The notes: generated by a model not told the origin, from the letters alone. Numbered from the stretch's first letter, positions 26,437-35,741 are shown. The stretch: 64,000 nt of DNA from Pseudomonas iridis (GCF_017980685.1 NZ_JACXXO010000015.1:1-64000), one strand, 5' to 3'. Program-made: numbers and translations.

Positions 26437-26826
26437 CTCAGCAAGATTTCAACCATTGACGACGACTATCTGGTCCACATGGCGTGCAGCGCACATGGTT
26501 TGACGCGAGTGTACGCAGCATCGGCGGCGCCGGTCCGTACGTATTTATCGATGCTGAGGCTGTCGCTGAAACACAGTGCATGTCCAAATTTAGGGCATCA
26601 CCAACGGCGCATTGCCCAACCCCGCCACCTTCTGATGGCAACTTGCTACATTCTTGAGGTAGATTAGCCAAAGAGGTGGCGCCATCAAGCCCCCAGAACA
26701 GCACAAGGATGTAGCTATGCCCACCCGCGATGACGGTCCCTAGGGACCTGCCGCTCCCTAAGTACCCACGCGAATAAGTCTGACAGCCAAGCCTCGAAAC
26801 GGCATGACCTTGGATAAGGAGAATCC
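26437..26826. other. Leader region of the dynamin-like GTPase pair
   Basis: 390 bases without a convincing gene. The 3' end holds a 14-base palindrome (26735-26748) and a possible 8-codon ORF with an AAGGA ribosome site. A GGATAAGGAG ribosome site precedes the first GTPase gene. Base composition is lower in GC than in the neighbouring core genes, consistent with acquired DNA. Confidence 0.5.
26735..26748. promoter_or_regulatory. Perfect palindrome upstream of the GTPase operon
   Basis: GGTCCCTAGGGACC is its own complement over 14 bases and lies 79 bases before the first ATG of the operon. It could be an operator or an RNA hairpin. It overlaps the stop of the possible leader peptide. Confidence 0.4.
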
Positions 26827-29800
26827 ATGCCTCACCCTTTTCAGTTTCAAACCTCGCCGTTTGCCGGACCGGACACCACTGAAGCCAACGTTTTTGTCCA
26901 TGGCTACAGTGCCGGGCATAGCGATGAGGACAAGCAGTTTCTGCTCGACAAGATCCCCGGTCAGCTAAAGCACTACACCAATATCTTTGCGTTCTGGCCT
27001 TCAAATCATCTTCTGCGTTTCGACAAGTCTTCGCTTTGGGCGTTTGGCGCGGCAGGTCTGAATTTCGGCAAAACCATGTCAAGTTCGCCCCTCGATTCTT
27101 TCGGCATTGCGGGAGCGTTCGCTAAGGACCGGATGGGCAACTTCACGCAGGCCCGCACTCGGGCGGAGCACATGGGGGCGGTGTTGTTTGACCAGTTGCA
27201 GGATTACCTGCGTACCAACCATCCAAAGATCAAGACCATCAACCTGATCGGGCACTCGCTCGGTGGACGGCTGGTTATCAGCAGCCTGAAGAATTTTTCG
27301 TATCGACAGCAGTTGGCTATCAACGATGTGCTACTGATGGCCGCCGCCGTTGAGGTCACTCCCCTGGAAGCGCGGCAGCTGCGTGAACGGTTCAAGGGGA
27401 GACTCATCAATGCCTATTCCAAGGCAGACAGGACCCTGCTGTTGAACTGGGGTGAAACCTGCCTGGGACGTAACGAGGTCGAGCACTTCGAGAGCATCGA
27501 GATGAACGATTTCAGCCACACCGATTACTGGGATCGGCTGCAGGAAGTGCTGGTCGAAACCCGCTTTAAAAAAGCCCACACGCCCGGCTCTTCTGAGCCT
27601 GCTCAAACACCTGCTGAAGCGCTCCTGCCACCGCAGATGCCCGAACAACTCGCCGAAGAACACGACATGAAACTCGAACTGAGCAGCCCACGTGATGTTT
27701 ACCAGCAAATCAACGACGAGCTGGCAATTATTATCGGTGAACTGAAACATCCCTCGGACGACGAAGCGTTGAATCAGGCTCGCGAGGAGGCGCTCCGACG
27801 GCTTACCGAACATCGGATAGCGCTGTTCGAACGGCTCGCGGAACTTGAGAAGAACGCGGAGTGGAATACGTTCACCATCGCTTTTTATGGTGAGACTGGC
27901 GCTGGTAAGTCGACCCTCATCGAGACCTTACGCATTCTGCTCCAGGAGCCTGGCAAGCTGGTCAGTCAGCAGGCGTTTCGCAAGCTGCGAGAGCAGTACG
28001 GGCTGACTGAGGAAACCATGCAGGGTCTGCAACGGAGCATCGATCAAGTCGAAGCGCGACTTGAGGAATTGACGCAGCAACTGAGCACGACGGTGCAGCA
28101 GTTCGAGCAGCCTTTCAGGGATGCCCAAAGCGCGCTGGACCATGCCAACGCACGGTCCAGTGAGGTGAAGCAACGGCTTGGCGGAGCGCTTGCGCAGCAC
28201 GAGCAGTCACACAAGGACGCCCTTGCCGCCGTCACTCGCATGCATACGCTTCTTGCGTCACGCAAGAGCAACGCTTCGCTCTGGCAGATGCTGTTGAATC
28301 TTTTCAGAACGATGCCGGAAGAGCTTCAGTTGAATGAGGCCACCGCTGCGCTGACCGTCACCACAGCTGCACGGGACAGTGCTGCCGCGACGCTGGATGT
28401 CGAACAGACGAAGGCCGAGCAGGAGCGTCTTGCAATGGAGCGGCAGGTGAGCGAGATCGCGACGAAGCGCGGCGACGCGTGTGCGGCGCTTTCCGCACAA
28501 CAAGCGGAGGCGACTCAGCAGCAACGAACGCTGATTCAGCAGCGCCTGGAACAAAAGACTCAGCTGGAGCAATTGCTGGGAGAGCTACAGCTTCATGCTG
28601 ACGGTCAAATCATCGGGCACGGCTTGAGCGACTTCACTCGCGAGACACAGCGCTATGAATTCGAGCTAGATGGCCAACCCTTCGCTCTGCTGGATGTACC
28701 CGGTATCGAGGGCAAGGAAGGACTGGTACTTGGCCAGATAGAACGTGCCGTCCAGACCGCTCATGCGGTTTTTTACGTCACCAACCAGGCCGCCCCGCCC
28801 CAAACGGGTGACGGGAAGCACCAAGGCACACTGGAAAAGATCAAGCAGCACCTGGGCGCACAAACCGAGGTGTGGTCCATCTTCAACAAGAAGATCACCA
28901 ACCCCAAGCACTCGCTGACTGACCGGCAGCTGGTTTCCGACGACGAAACCGCAAGCCTTGCCGGGCTTGACCAGAAAATGAGCGAGCAGCTCGGCAAGCA
29001 CTATAAGAGTGTGTTTGCGCTGAGCGCGCTTCCTGCCTTTCTCGCCTCCACCGATCACCTCGCGCCGGGATCGCAGAATGCCAAGCGCCGCAGCAAAGTA
29101 CTTGAGGATTTCGGTGCCGACGAGTTGCTGGAAAAATCCCGTCTGCGTCCCTTCCTGCAACTGCTCGGTCGCCAGTTAATCCAGAATGGCAAAACCAAGA
29201 TCATTCGGGCCAACTTCAACAAGGCTAATGAGGCGCTCAACCACACCACCCAAACGCTCTCAGGCGTTCAGCAAACCCTGAATGCGCTGTCGGAAAAGCT
29301 CTCTCAGGAAGAGCAAAGCGCCAAGAGCCAGCTGACCAGCAGCTTTGGAGCGCTGAAAAAACGTCTGGAGTCCTGCGGCGAAACCTTGATCGACAACTTC
29401 GCCAGCAAGGTGCGTAACGACGTTTATGCACGCATTGAAAAAGATATCAGCAACGACGCTTTCAAAAGCGCCCTGACCGAACAGCTTGATGCTCAGCAGC
29501 GACAGCTGGGCAAGCAACTGCCCGTAGCAGTGAACGTAGAGGTCGGTAAATTTCAGAAGGCTGCCGAAGATATTCTCTCCCGTTTTGAAAAACACGCCCA
29601 AGAGTTGACCTCAAGTTATGGAAAACTCGGCAGCATGCGATTCAACCAGCCTTTCAACCTCAACATAAAAATCGACAACGGCATCAAGGTAGCGACCCTG
29701 TTGGCGAGCCTTGTGGGTATCGCCGCGGCACCGTTCACCGGCGGCGCCAGCCTGTGGATCGCTGGAGCATCGATACTGGGGGCGCTGATCTCGATCGGCA

Positions 29801-30075
29801 AAGCGCTCTGGAGTGCGCTTAGCACGGACTACAAAATGTCTCAGCAACGTCAGGCGCTTGATAAGAATCTGCGCAGCGCCACCGCCCAATTGCGCGACAT
29901 GCTGCGCGAAAGCCTTGACAGCGCCCTGAGCGAAATGCAGAAGACTATCGACCAACTCGACCTGGCGCTTGAAGCGCCTGCCAAACAGGCTGCAAACCAG
30001 GTGAGCACGCTCTCTCGCTCGACCATCCGCCTGAAGACCCTTTCCCGCCAAATCGAACTCGCAGGAAATCTATAA
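26827..30075 (+). CDS. leoBC: Dynamin-like GTPase with N-terminal alpha/beta-hydrolase domain (LeoBC-like)
   Basis: 1082 residues. Residues 20-245 form an alpha/beta hydrolase: VHG oxyanion motif at 24-26, nucleophile elbow GHSLGG with Ser144, and candidate Asp201 (SKAD) and His231 (SHTDYW), resembling DUF726/TMCO4-type lipases. A GTPase follows with P-loop GETGAGKST (355-363), a long coiled-coil insertion (about 400-590), G3 DVPG (623-626) and G4 NKK (687-689). Helices with a hydrophobic pair (952-996) look like a dynamin membrane paddle. It is coupled to the next gene by TAATG. The arrangement matches LeoBC of LeoABC/Eleos dynamin-like defence modules, recalled from literature; the hydrolase triad is my reading. 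Confidence 0.75.
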   Translation: MPHPFQFQTSPFAGPDTTEANVFVHGYSAGHSDEDKQFLLDKIPGQLKHYTNIFAFWPSNHLLRFDKSSLWAFGAAGLNFGKTMSSSPLDSFGIAGAFAKDRMGNFTQARTRAEHMGAVLFDQLQDYLRTNHPKIKTINLIGHSLGGRLVISSLKNFSYRQQLAINDVLLMAAAVEVTPLEARQLRERFKGRLINAYSKADRTLLLNWGETCLGRNEVEHFESIEMNDFSHTDYWDRLQEVLVETRFKKAHTPGSSEPAQTPAEALLPPQMPEQLAEEHDMKLELSSPRDVYQQINDELAIIIGELKHPSDDEALNQAREEALRRLTEHRIALFERLAELEKNAEWNTFTIAFYGETGAGKSTLIETLRILLQEPGKLVSQQAFRKLREQYGLTEETMQGLQRSIDQVEARLEELTQQLSTTVQQFEQPFRDAQSALDHANARSSEVKQRLGGALAQHEQSHKDALAAVTRMHTLLASRKSNASLWQMLLNLFRTMPEELQLNEATAALTVTTAARDSAAATLDVEQTKAEQERLAMERQVSEIATKRGDACAALSAQQAEATQQQRTLIQQRLEQKTQLEQLLGELQLHADGQIIGHGLSDFTRETQRYEFELDGQPFALLDVPGIEGKEGLVLGQIERAVQTAHAVFYVTNQAAPPQTGDGKHQGTLEKIKQHLGAQTEVWSIFNKKITNPKHSLTDRQLVSDDETASLAGLDQKMSEQLGKHYKSVFALSALPAFLASTDHLAPGSQNAKRRSKVLEDFGADELLEKSRLRPFLQLLGRQLIQNGKTKIIRANFNKANEALNHTTQTLSGVQQTLNALSEKLSQEEQSAKSQLTSSFGALKKRLESCGETLIDNFASKVRNDVYARIEKDISNDAFKSALTEQLDAQQRQLGKQLPVAVNVEVGKFQKAAEDILSRFEKHAQELTSSYGKLGSMRFNQPFNLNIKIDNGIKVATLLASLVGIAAAPFTGGASLWIAGASILGALISIGKALWSALSTDYKMSQQRQALDKNLRSATAQLRDMLRESLDSALSEMQKTIDQLDLALEAPAKQAANQVSTLSRSTIRLKTLSRQIELAGNL

Positions 30076-31778
30076 TGGAAAACACCCTCAAGACATTCAA
30101 GGTTCAACAGGCAAATGCACTGACGCTGCTGGACAGGCTGCAGAACTTCCTCGGTCAGGGAGCACAGGCCGGCGTATCGATTGACCCCGCGTTGAGCATC
30201 AAGCTGCAGAATGTCATCAGCAGCGTGTCTGGTGAGAAACTTAAGGTCGCGCTGATTGGCGGCTTCTCTGAAGGCAAGACTTCGATCGCGGCGGCCTGGA
30301 TGGAAAAGCTGGACAGATCCAGCATGAAGATCAGCCATCAGGAATCCTCAAATGAGGTGAAAATCTATGAAGTCGGCGAAGACTTCTTGCTGATCGACAC
30401 CCCTGGCCTGTTCGGCTTCAAAGAGCAGGAAAATGCCGAAACGCACGCCATCGAAAAGTACAAGGACATTACCAAAAAGTACGTGAGCGAATCTCACCTG
30501 GTGCTCTACGTGATGAACTCGACCAACCCCGTCAAGGAAAGCCACAAGGATGACCTGACCTGGTTGTTCCGCACTCTGGATCTGCTGCCACGCACAGTGT
30601 TCGTGCTCAGCCGTTTCGACGAAGTGGCTGATGTGGAGGATGAGCAGGACTACTTGGCCAACTTGAAGGTCAAACACGAAAACGTGGCAGGCCGGCTTCG
30701 CGAGCAGATTTCGCTAACTGACCAAGAAGCAGCGCAGCTGTCCATTGTCGCCGTCGCGGCCAACCCCTTCGACATGGGTGTAGAGCATTGGCTGGGCAAC
30801 CTCGAGCAGTTCAAGTCGCTGTCCCATATCGCCACACTTCAGACGGCCACCACAGGGAAAATTCAGCAGAACGGTGGCAGCGCCGCGCTGGTTAACGACA
30901 TGCACGCCAGCGTTATCCGAGATGTGTTGAGCAACCAACTGCCCGTTGCCATAGAGAACGATCAGAAGGTGTCTCTGGAAGTCGGCAGGCTCGACGAACT
31001 CAACTCTCGCCTGGGTAAGCAACTGGCAGCAACAGGGCAGCAAATTGAAGAAGCGCGGATCAGTCTTCGTGATTTTGCTACACGCTACTTTTCTGACCTG
31101 ATCCTGCAGGCCAAGGGCTGCAGCCTGGAAACCTTCGCGGACTTCTTTGAACGTGAGGTGGGTGCTGAGGGCATTATCCTGTCCACCCGCCTGCAAAATG
31201 AATTCAGCCGACAGACCCAGTCGATCACGCTCGAAGTCGAGAAGATGCAAATGGGCTTCGACAACGAGGTCAACCACTTTAATACCACTGTCAAAGCCTT
31301 GGGCAAACAGGGCATCAACCACGTGCTAAAAGGCAACTTCATAACTAACACCACGGTGCTGGCCGCACGCGATGGTCTCACCACCATTGCCAAGACGGTG
31401 GGTATGGATATCGGCAAGTATCTGAAATTCAAACCGTGGGGCGCGGTGAAGTTCGCCAAAGGTGCCAATGGCGCTCTGGCCATCCTCGGCGTGGCCCTTG
31501 AAGCCTGGGACAGTTGGGAGCAATACAAGCGCGAAGAAGCCTTCAAGAAAGCCGTCGCGACGATGGTCGGTAACTTCGAACAACAGCGTCAGGACTTTTT
31601 AGCCCTCGTTAACTCGGAACGCTTCAAGGAGGAGTTCTTCCCAGATTACCTGTTGCTCAACACACGCTGCCAAGAACTGCAGAGCAATGTGGATGAAAGC
31701 CGTGTACGTCAGCAATGCTTCCAGGCATGGCGCGTTGAAGCTGAAGCCATCGACGCAGAGTTCAAAAGACTGAACTGA
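30075..31778 (+). CDS. leoA: Dynamin-like GTPase (LeoA-like)
   Basis: 567 residues, close to the ~570 of E. coli LeoA. G1 is GGFSEGKT (62-69), G3 is DTPG (108-111), and the G4 position reads SRFD (179-182), a relaxed form common in bacterial dynamins. The C-terminal half is helical, with a moderately hydrophobic segment around residues 460-485 (GANGALAILGVALEAW). LeoA is a bacterial dynamin-like protein first tied to enterotoxin/vesicle release in ETEC and later to phage defence as part of Eleos. The start overlaps the previous stop by one base, so the two proteins are probably made in fixed ratio and act together at a membrane. Confidence 0.78.
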   Translation: MENTLKTFKVQQANALTLLDRLQNFLGQGAQAGVSIDPALSIKLQNVISSVSGEKLKVALIGGFSEGKTSIAAAWMEKLDRSSMKISHQESSNEVKIYEVGEDFLLIDTPGLFGFKEQENAETHAIEKYKDITKKYVSESHLVLYVMNSTNPVKESHKDDLTWLFRTLDLLPRTVFVLSRFDEVADVEDEQDYLANLKVKHENVAGRLREQISLTDQEAAQLSIVAVAANPFDMGVEHWLGNLEQFKSLSHIATLQTATTGKIQQNGGSAALVNDMHASVIRDVLSNQLPVAIENDQKVSLEVGRLDELNSRLGKQLAATGQQIEEARISLRDFATRYFSDLILQAKGCSLETFADFFEREVGAEGIILSTRLQNEFSRQTQSITLEVEKMQMGFDNEVNHFNTTVKALGKQGINHVLKGNFITNTTVLAARDGLTTIAKTVGMDIGKYLKFKPWGAVKFAKGANGALAILGVALEAWDSWEQYKREEAFKKAVATMVGNFEQQRQDFLALVNSERFKEEFFPDYLLLNTRCQELQSNVDESRVRQQCFQAWRVEAEAIDAEFKRLN

Positions 31779-31839
31779 CCCCATCCAGACGCCCGCCGAA
31801 GGATGCAGCGGGCGCTACCATCGAAGAGAGATTGCAGGC

Positions 31840-31885
31840 TGTACTCATTTTTTGACTAGGGACAAAATGTGTACTCGTCTTTGGG
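31840..31885. repeat. Short direct repeats resembling an insertion-sequence end
   Basis: TGTACTCATTTTT (31840-31852) recurs as TGTACTCGTCTTT (31870-31882). Two closely spaced TGTACTC-type repeats are the style of IS21-family ends. No transposase is present, so at most this is a remnant. It lies 60 bases after the LeoA-like gene. Confidence 0.4.
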
Positions 31886-31935
31886 CTCGAGATTTTTGTG
31901 GTTGCTCGGGCAACATTTAAGGGCGCTCTGAAACG

Positions 31936-31962
31936 AAAAAGCCGCGCAAATGCGCGGCTTTA
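31936..31962. terminator. Bidirectional intrinsic terminator
   Basis: AAAAAGCCGCGC-AAAT-GCGCGGCTTT lies between the GTPase operon and the converging ychF. Confidence 0.85.
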
Positions 31963-32020
31963 AAGGGCTCTCGCCATTTTCGTGATGTTTCATGAAACAC
32001 CACGAAAGCAGCCAGTCGGC

Positions 32021-33121
32021 TCAGACGTTGAAGCGGAAATGCATTACGTCGCCGTCTTTGACGATGTAGTCCTTGCCTTCCAGACGCCATTTACCGGCCT
32101 CTTTGGTGCCGGCTTCGCCCTTGTACTGGATGAAGTCGTTGTAGGCGATCACTTCGGCGCGGATGAAGCCTTTTTCGAAGTCGGTGTGGATCACGCCAGC
32201 AGCCTGAGGTGCAGTGGCACCGACTTTGACGGTCCAGGCGCGGACTTCTTCGACGCCGGCGGTGAAGTAGGTCTGCAAGTGCAGCATTTCGTAACCGGCG
32301 CGAATGACGCGGTTCAGGCCCGGCTCTTCCAGGCCCAGGGCCTCGAGGAACATGTCCTTCTCTTCACCGTCTTCGAGCTCGGCGATTTCTGCTTCGATCT
32401 TGTTGCAGACCGGAACGACGATGGCGCCTTCTTCTTCGGCGATGGCGCGGACAACGTCCAGGTGCGGGTTGTTCTCGAAACCGTCTTCAGCGACGTTGGC
32501 GATGTACATGACCGGCTTGGTGGTCAGCAGGTGGAAGCCTTTGATCACTGCTTTTTCGTCAGCGCTCATGGACTTCATCAGGCTGCGCGCAGGCTTGGCT
32601 TCGGTGAAGTGAGCGATCAGTTGCTCCAGCAGAGCCTTCTGAACGACCGCGTCCTTGTCACCGCCCTTGGCATTGCGCGCGACTTTCTGCAGTTGCTTCT
32701 CGCAGCTGTCGAGGTCGGCGAAGATCAGTTCCAGGTCGATGATTTCGATGTCGCGTTTCGGGTCGACGCTGTTGGAAACGTGGATCACGTTTTCGTCTTC
32801 GAAGCAGCGCACCACGTGAGCGATGGCGTCGGTTTCGCGAATGTTGGCGAGGAACTTGTTGCCCAGGCCTTCACCTTTCGAGGCGCCGGCAACCAGGCCT
32901 GCGATGTCGACGAATTCCATGGTGGTTGGCAGGATGCGCTTGGGATTGACGATGGCCGCCAGTGCGTCCAGACGTGCATCGGGCATCGGCACGATGCCGC
33001 TGTTCGGCTCGATCGTGCAGAAGGGGAAGTTCTCGGCCGCGATACCGGATTTGGTCAGCGCGTTGAACAGGGTGGACTTGCCGACGTTAGGCAGGCCGAC
33101 GATGCCGCAATTGAATCCCAT
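32021..33121 (-). CDS. ychF: Redox-regulated ATPase YchF (OLA1 family)
   Basis: A 366-residue Obg-family P-loop NTPase with G1 GLPNVGKST near the N-terminus and the NVAE motif in place of NKxD, explaining the ATP preference of this family. The C-terminal TGS domain ends in DYIVKDGDVMHFRFNV. YchF binds ribosomes and modulates translation and stress responses. It lies 22 bases downstream of pth, the universal pth-ychF order. Confidence 0.96.
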   Translation of the reverse strand: MGFNCGIVGLPNVGKSTLFNALTKSGIAAENFPFCTIEPNSGIVPMPDARLDALAAIVNPKRILPTTMEFVDIAGLVAGASKGEGLGNKFLANIRETDAIAHVVRCFEDENVIHVSNSVDPKRDIEIIDLELIFADLDSCEKQLQKVARNAKGGDKDAVVQKALLEQLIAHFTEAKPARSLMKSMSADEKAVIKGFHLLTTKPVMYIANVAEDGFENNPHLDVVRAIAEEEGAIVVPVCNKIEAEIAELEDGEEKDMFLEALGLEEPGLNRVIRAGYEMLHLQTYFTAGVEEVRAWTVKVGATAPQAAGVIHTDFEKGFIRAEVIAYNDFIQYKGEAGTKEAGKWRLEGKDYIVKDGDVMHFRFNV

Positions 33122-33143
33122 GGTGTTTCCCCTCGGATAAGAG

Positions 33144-33728
33144 TCAGGCCTTCTGGCTGTGCAGGTTTTTCATCGCACGGTTCCATTCTCCGGCGAGGAT
33201 ATCCGGCAGCACGCCGAGGGCAAAGTCGATGCTGGCATCGAGTTTTTCCTGTTCGGCGCGTGGCGCACGACCCAGGACGAAATTTGAAACCATACTGGCG
33301 ACGCCCGGGTGGCCGATGCCAAGCCGCAGACGGTAGAAAGTATTCTGATTGCCCAGTTGCGCGATGATGTCGCGCAACCCGTTGTGACCGCCGTGGCCGC
33401 CGCCCTGCTTGAGCTTGGCGACGCCCGGAGGCAGGTCGAGTTCGTCGTGCGCCACCAGGATTTCTTCAGGCTTGATGCGAAAGAAACCGGCGAGTGCCGC
33501 CACGGCCTGGCCGCTGCGGTTCATGTAGGTGGTGGGAATCAGCAGACGAACATCCTGACCTTGATGCGAGTAGCGCCCGGTCAGGCCGAAATATTTGCGA
33601 TCGGCGACAAGGTTCACACCTTGTGCGGCGGCGATGCGCTCAACAAAAAGGGCCCCTGCGTTATGCCGGGTCTGTTCGTATTCAGCGCCTGGATTTCCCA
33701 GGCCAACGATCAGTTTGATGGCAGTCAC
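33144..33728 (-). CDS. pth: Peptidyl-tRNA hydrolase
   Basis: A 194-residue Pth starting at GTG 33728 (VTAIKLIVGLGNPG). The catalytic His22 in YEQTRHNAG corresponds to His20 of E. coli. The conserved Asn of TTYMNRSG, HDELDLPPG and GGGHGGHNGLRDI are all present. It releases tRNA from dropped-off peptidyl-tRNA. Upstream in-frame codons to 33770 lack family similarity. Operon rplY-pth-ychF. Confidence 0.95.
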   Translation of the reverse strand: MTAIKLIVGLGNPGAEYEQTRHNAGALFVERIAAAQGVNLVADRKYFGLTGRYSHQGQDVRLLIPTTYMNRSGQAVAALAGFFRIKPEEILVAHDELDLPPGVAKLKQGGGHGGHNGLRDIIAQLGNQNTFYRLRLGIGHPGVASMVSNFVLGRAPRAEQEKLDASIDFALGVLPDILAGEWNRAMKNLHSQKA

Positions 33729-33899
33729 GATAGGGGCCCTTCCTTGGAGTGGTGGATAACATCGCCGCAATCAGGGAGAGCGGCGAAAGTGGACGAAAAA
33801 AGCTCATTTACCATAGATGTAAACTCCGCGTTCTCGCCCGCTTTCTCGCTACGTTCCAGTCCGCGATGTTACTTGATCACTCCGGCGTCACAGAGTGAA

Positions 33900-34502
33900 T
33901 TACTCTGCTGCGCCTTCTTCGGTAGCTTCTGGAGCAACACGTGGAGCGTGGACGTTGGCAACAGCCTTGTCATCGCCGTGTGCCAGAGCAACGAACTCAA
34001 CACCTTTAGGAGCTTTGAGGTCCGACAGGTGAATGATGGTGCCGATTTCTGCTTTCGACAGGTCGACTTCGATGAACTCAGGCAGGTCTTTCGGCAGGCA
34101 GGTCACTTCGATTTCCGAAGTAACGTGCGAGATTTCGCCGCCTTTCTTCACTGGAGCTTCTTCACCAACAAAGTGCACAGGCACGATAGCGGTCAGTTTC
34201 TGACCTGCTACAACGCGTACGAAGTCAGCGTGCAGAACGTGGCCTTTCGACGGGTGACGTTGCAGAGCTTTGATGATGACGTTCTGCTTGGTGCCACCAA
34301 CGTTCAGCTCGATGATGTGGCTGTAAGCCGCGTCGTTTTCGAGCAGTTTGGCAACTTCTTTGGCCAGCATGCTGATGGATTCAGGGGCTTTTTCGCCACC
34401 GTAAACAACAGCTGGAACCAGAGCGGCGAGACGACGCAGGCGGCGGCTCGCACCTTTCCCCAGGTCGGAACGCACTTCAGCATTCAGAGTAAAATCGTTC
34501 AT
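33900..34502 (-). CDS. rplY: Ribosomal protein L25 (Ctc family)
   Basis: A 200-residue L25/Ctc protein: an N-terminal 5S rRNA-binding domain (to about residue 95, with LGKGASRRLRR) plus the C-terminal beta extension absent from the 94-residue E. coli protein. It ends in an acidic Glu-rich tail. It binds 5S rRNA in the 50S subunit. A strong terminator precedes it, so it should have its own promoter between 34503 and 34566. Confidence 0.95.
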   Translation of the reverse strand: MNDFTLNAEVRSDLGKGASRRLRRLAALVPAVVYGGEKAPESISMLAKEVAKLLENDAAYSHIIELNVGGTKQNVIIKALQRHPSKGHVLHADFVRVVAGQKLTAIVPVHFVGEEAPVKKGGEISHVTSEIEVTCLPKDLPEFIEVDLSKAEIGTIIHLSDLKAPKGVEFVALAHGDDKAVANVHAPRVAPEATEEGAAE

Positions 34503-34566
34503 TTTGTATCTCCAAAATAGCCATGACCGAGCGGCGTTTGCGACCAGCGCCTAACACGGTATGGGC

Positions 34567-34610
34567 AAAAAAGCCCCGCCCCGACAGGAATGCCGGGGCG
34601 GGGCGCTTTT
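34567..34610 (-). terminator. Intrinsic terminator of prs
   Basis: GCGCCCCGCCCCGGCA / TGTCGGGGCGGGGC stem followed by TTTTTT on the minus strand, 34 bases after the prs stop. Confidence 0.9.
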
Positions 34611-34643
34611 CGTCAACGAGACATTTCGAGAAGGGCAGGGCCC

Positions 34644-35585
34644 TTAGCGGAACATCGCGCTGATCGATTCTTCATTGCTGATGCGGCGAACCGCTTCGGC
34701 AACTACCGGTGCAATATCCAGTTGACGGATACGTGCACAGGCTTGTGCTGCAGCGGACAGCGGGATGGTGTTAGTCACCACCAGCTCGTCCAGCACGGAA
34801 TTTTCGATATTCTCGATGGCCCGACCCGACAGCACAGGGTGTGTGCAGTAGGCAAAGACCTTGGCTGCGCCATGCTCTTTCAGGGCCTTGGCCGCGTGGC
34901 ACAGAGTGCCGGCGGTATCGACCATGTCATCGACCAGAATACAGGTACGCCCTTCGACATCACCGATGATATGCATCACTTCAGAGTGATTGGCTTTCTC
35001 ACGGCGTTTGTCGATGATCCCGAGATCAACACCCAGCGACTTGGCAACAGCACGTGCACGCACGACGCCACCAATGTCAGGGGAAACAATCATCAGGTTT
35101 TCGAAGCGCTGATCTTCAATGTCATCCACCAGAACCGGGGAGCCGTAGATGTTATCTACCGGAATATCGAAGAAACCCTGAATCTGGTCAGCATGCAGAT
35201 CAACCGTGAGAACACGGTCGATGCCGACTACGGTAAGCATGTCAGCGACGACTTTCGCGCTGATAGCCACACGTGCGGAACGCGGACGGCGATCCTGACG
35301 GGCATAACCAAAATAAGGAATAACAGCAGTGATACGAGTAGCCGAGGAGCGGCGGAAGGCGTCAGCCATCACTACCAGTTCCATCAGGTTATCGTTGGTC
35401 GGAGCGCAAGTCGGCTGAATAATGAAAACGTCTTTACCACGAACATTTTCATTGATCTCGGCAGTAATTTCGCCGTCGGAAAATTTGCCGACAGAGATGT
35501 CACCGAGAGGGATATGCAGCTGACGTACAACACGCCGAGCCAGATCGGGGTTAGCGTTCCCCGTAAAGACCATCATCTTGGACAC
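34644..35585 (-). CDS. prs: Ribose-phosphate pyrophosphokinase
   Basis: A 313-residue class I PRPP synthetase. It starts MSKMMVFTGNANPDLA and has the ATP-binding stretch YARQDRRPRSA, the DLHADQIQGFF loop and the PRPP loop LVDDMVDTAGT. It makes PRPP for nucleotides, His, Trp and NAD. tRNA-Gln lies 45 bases upstream, so the tRNA is probably processed from a transcript shared with ispE and prs. Confidence 0.97.
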   Translation of the reverse strand: MSKMMVFTGNANPDLARRVVRQLHIPLGDISVGKFSDGEITAEINENVRGKDVFIIQPTCAPTNDNLMELVVMADAFRRSSATRITAVIPYFGYARQDRRPRSARVAISAKVVADMLTVVGIDRVLTVDLHADQIQGFFDIPVDNIYGSPVLVDDIEDQRFENLMIVSPDIGGVVRARAVAKSLGVDLGIIDKRREKANHSEVMHIIGDVEGRTCILVDDMVDTAGTLCHAAKALKEHGAAKVFAYCTHPVLSGRAIENIENSVLDELVVTNTIPLSAAAQACARIRQLDIAPVVAEAVRRISNEESISAMFR

Positions 35586-35630
35586 GCGCAGTACCTAGAG
35601 GCTGAGGGTAACCTGGATGAGTATGGAAAA

Positions 35631-35705
35631 TGGCAGGGGCGGCTGGATTCGAACCAACGCATGGCAGGATCAAAACCTGCTGCCTTACCGCTTGGCGACG
35701 CCCCT
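35631..35705 (-). tRNA. tRNA-Gln (TTG)
   Basis: Minus strand: acceptor AGGGGCG pairs with CGCCCCT followed by GCCA. The anticodon loop TTTTGAT gives TTG. The T loop GGTTCGAATCC is standard. The tRNA is 75 bases long and lies between ispE and prs on the same strand, a conserved pseudomonad arrangement. Confidence 0.95.
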
Positions 35706-35741
35706 GTATCTGTTGCATCAAGTGCCGAGCACCTGGTTCCT

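Noticed and set aside
31982..33367. Long plus-strand open frame (461 codons)
   Set aside because: It lies entirely antisense to ychF and the end of pth, which are unambiguous.
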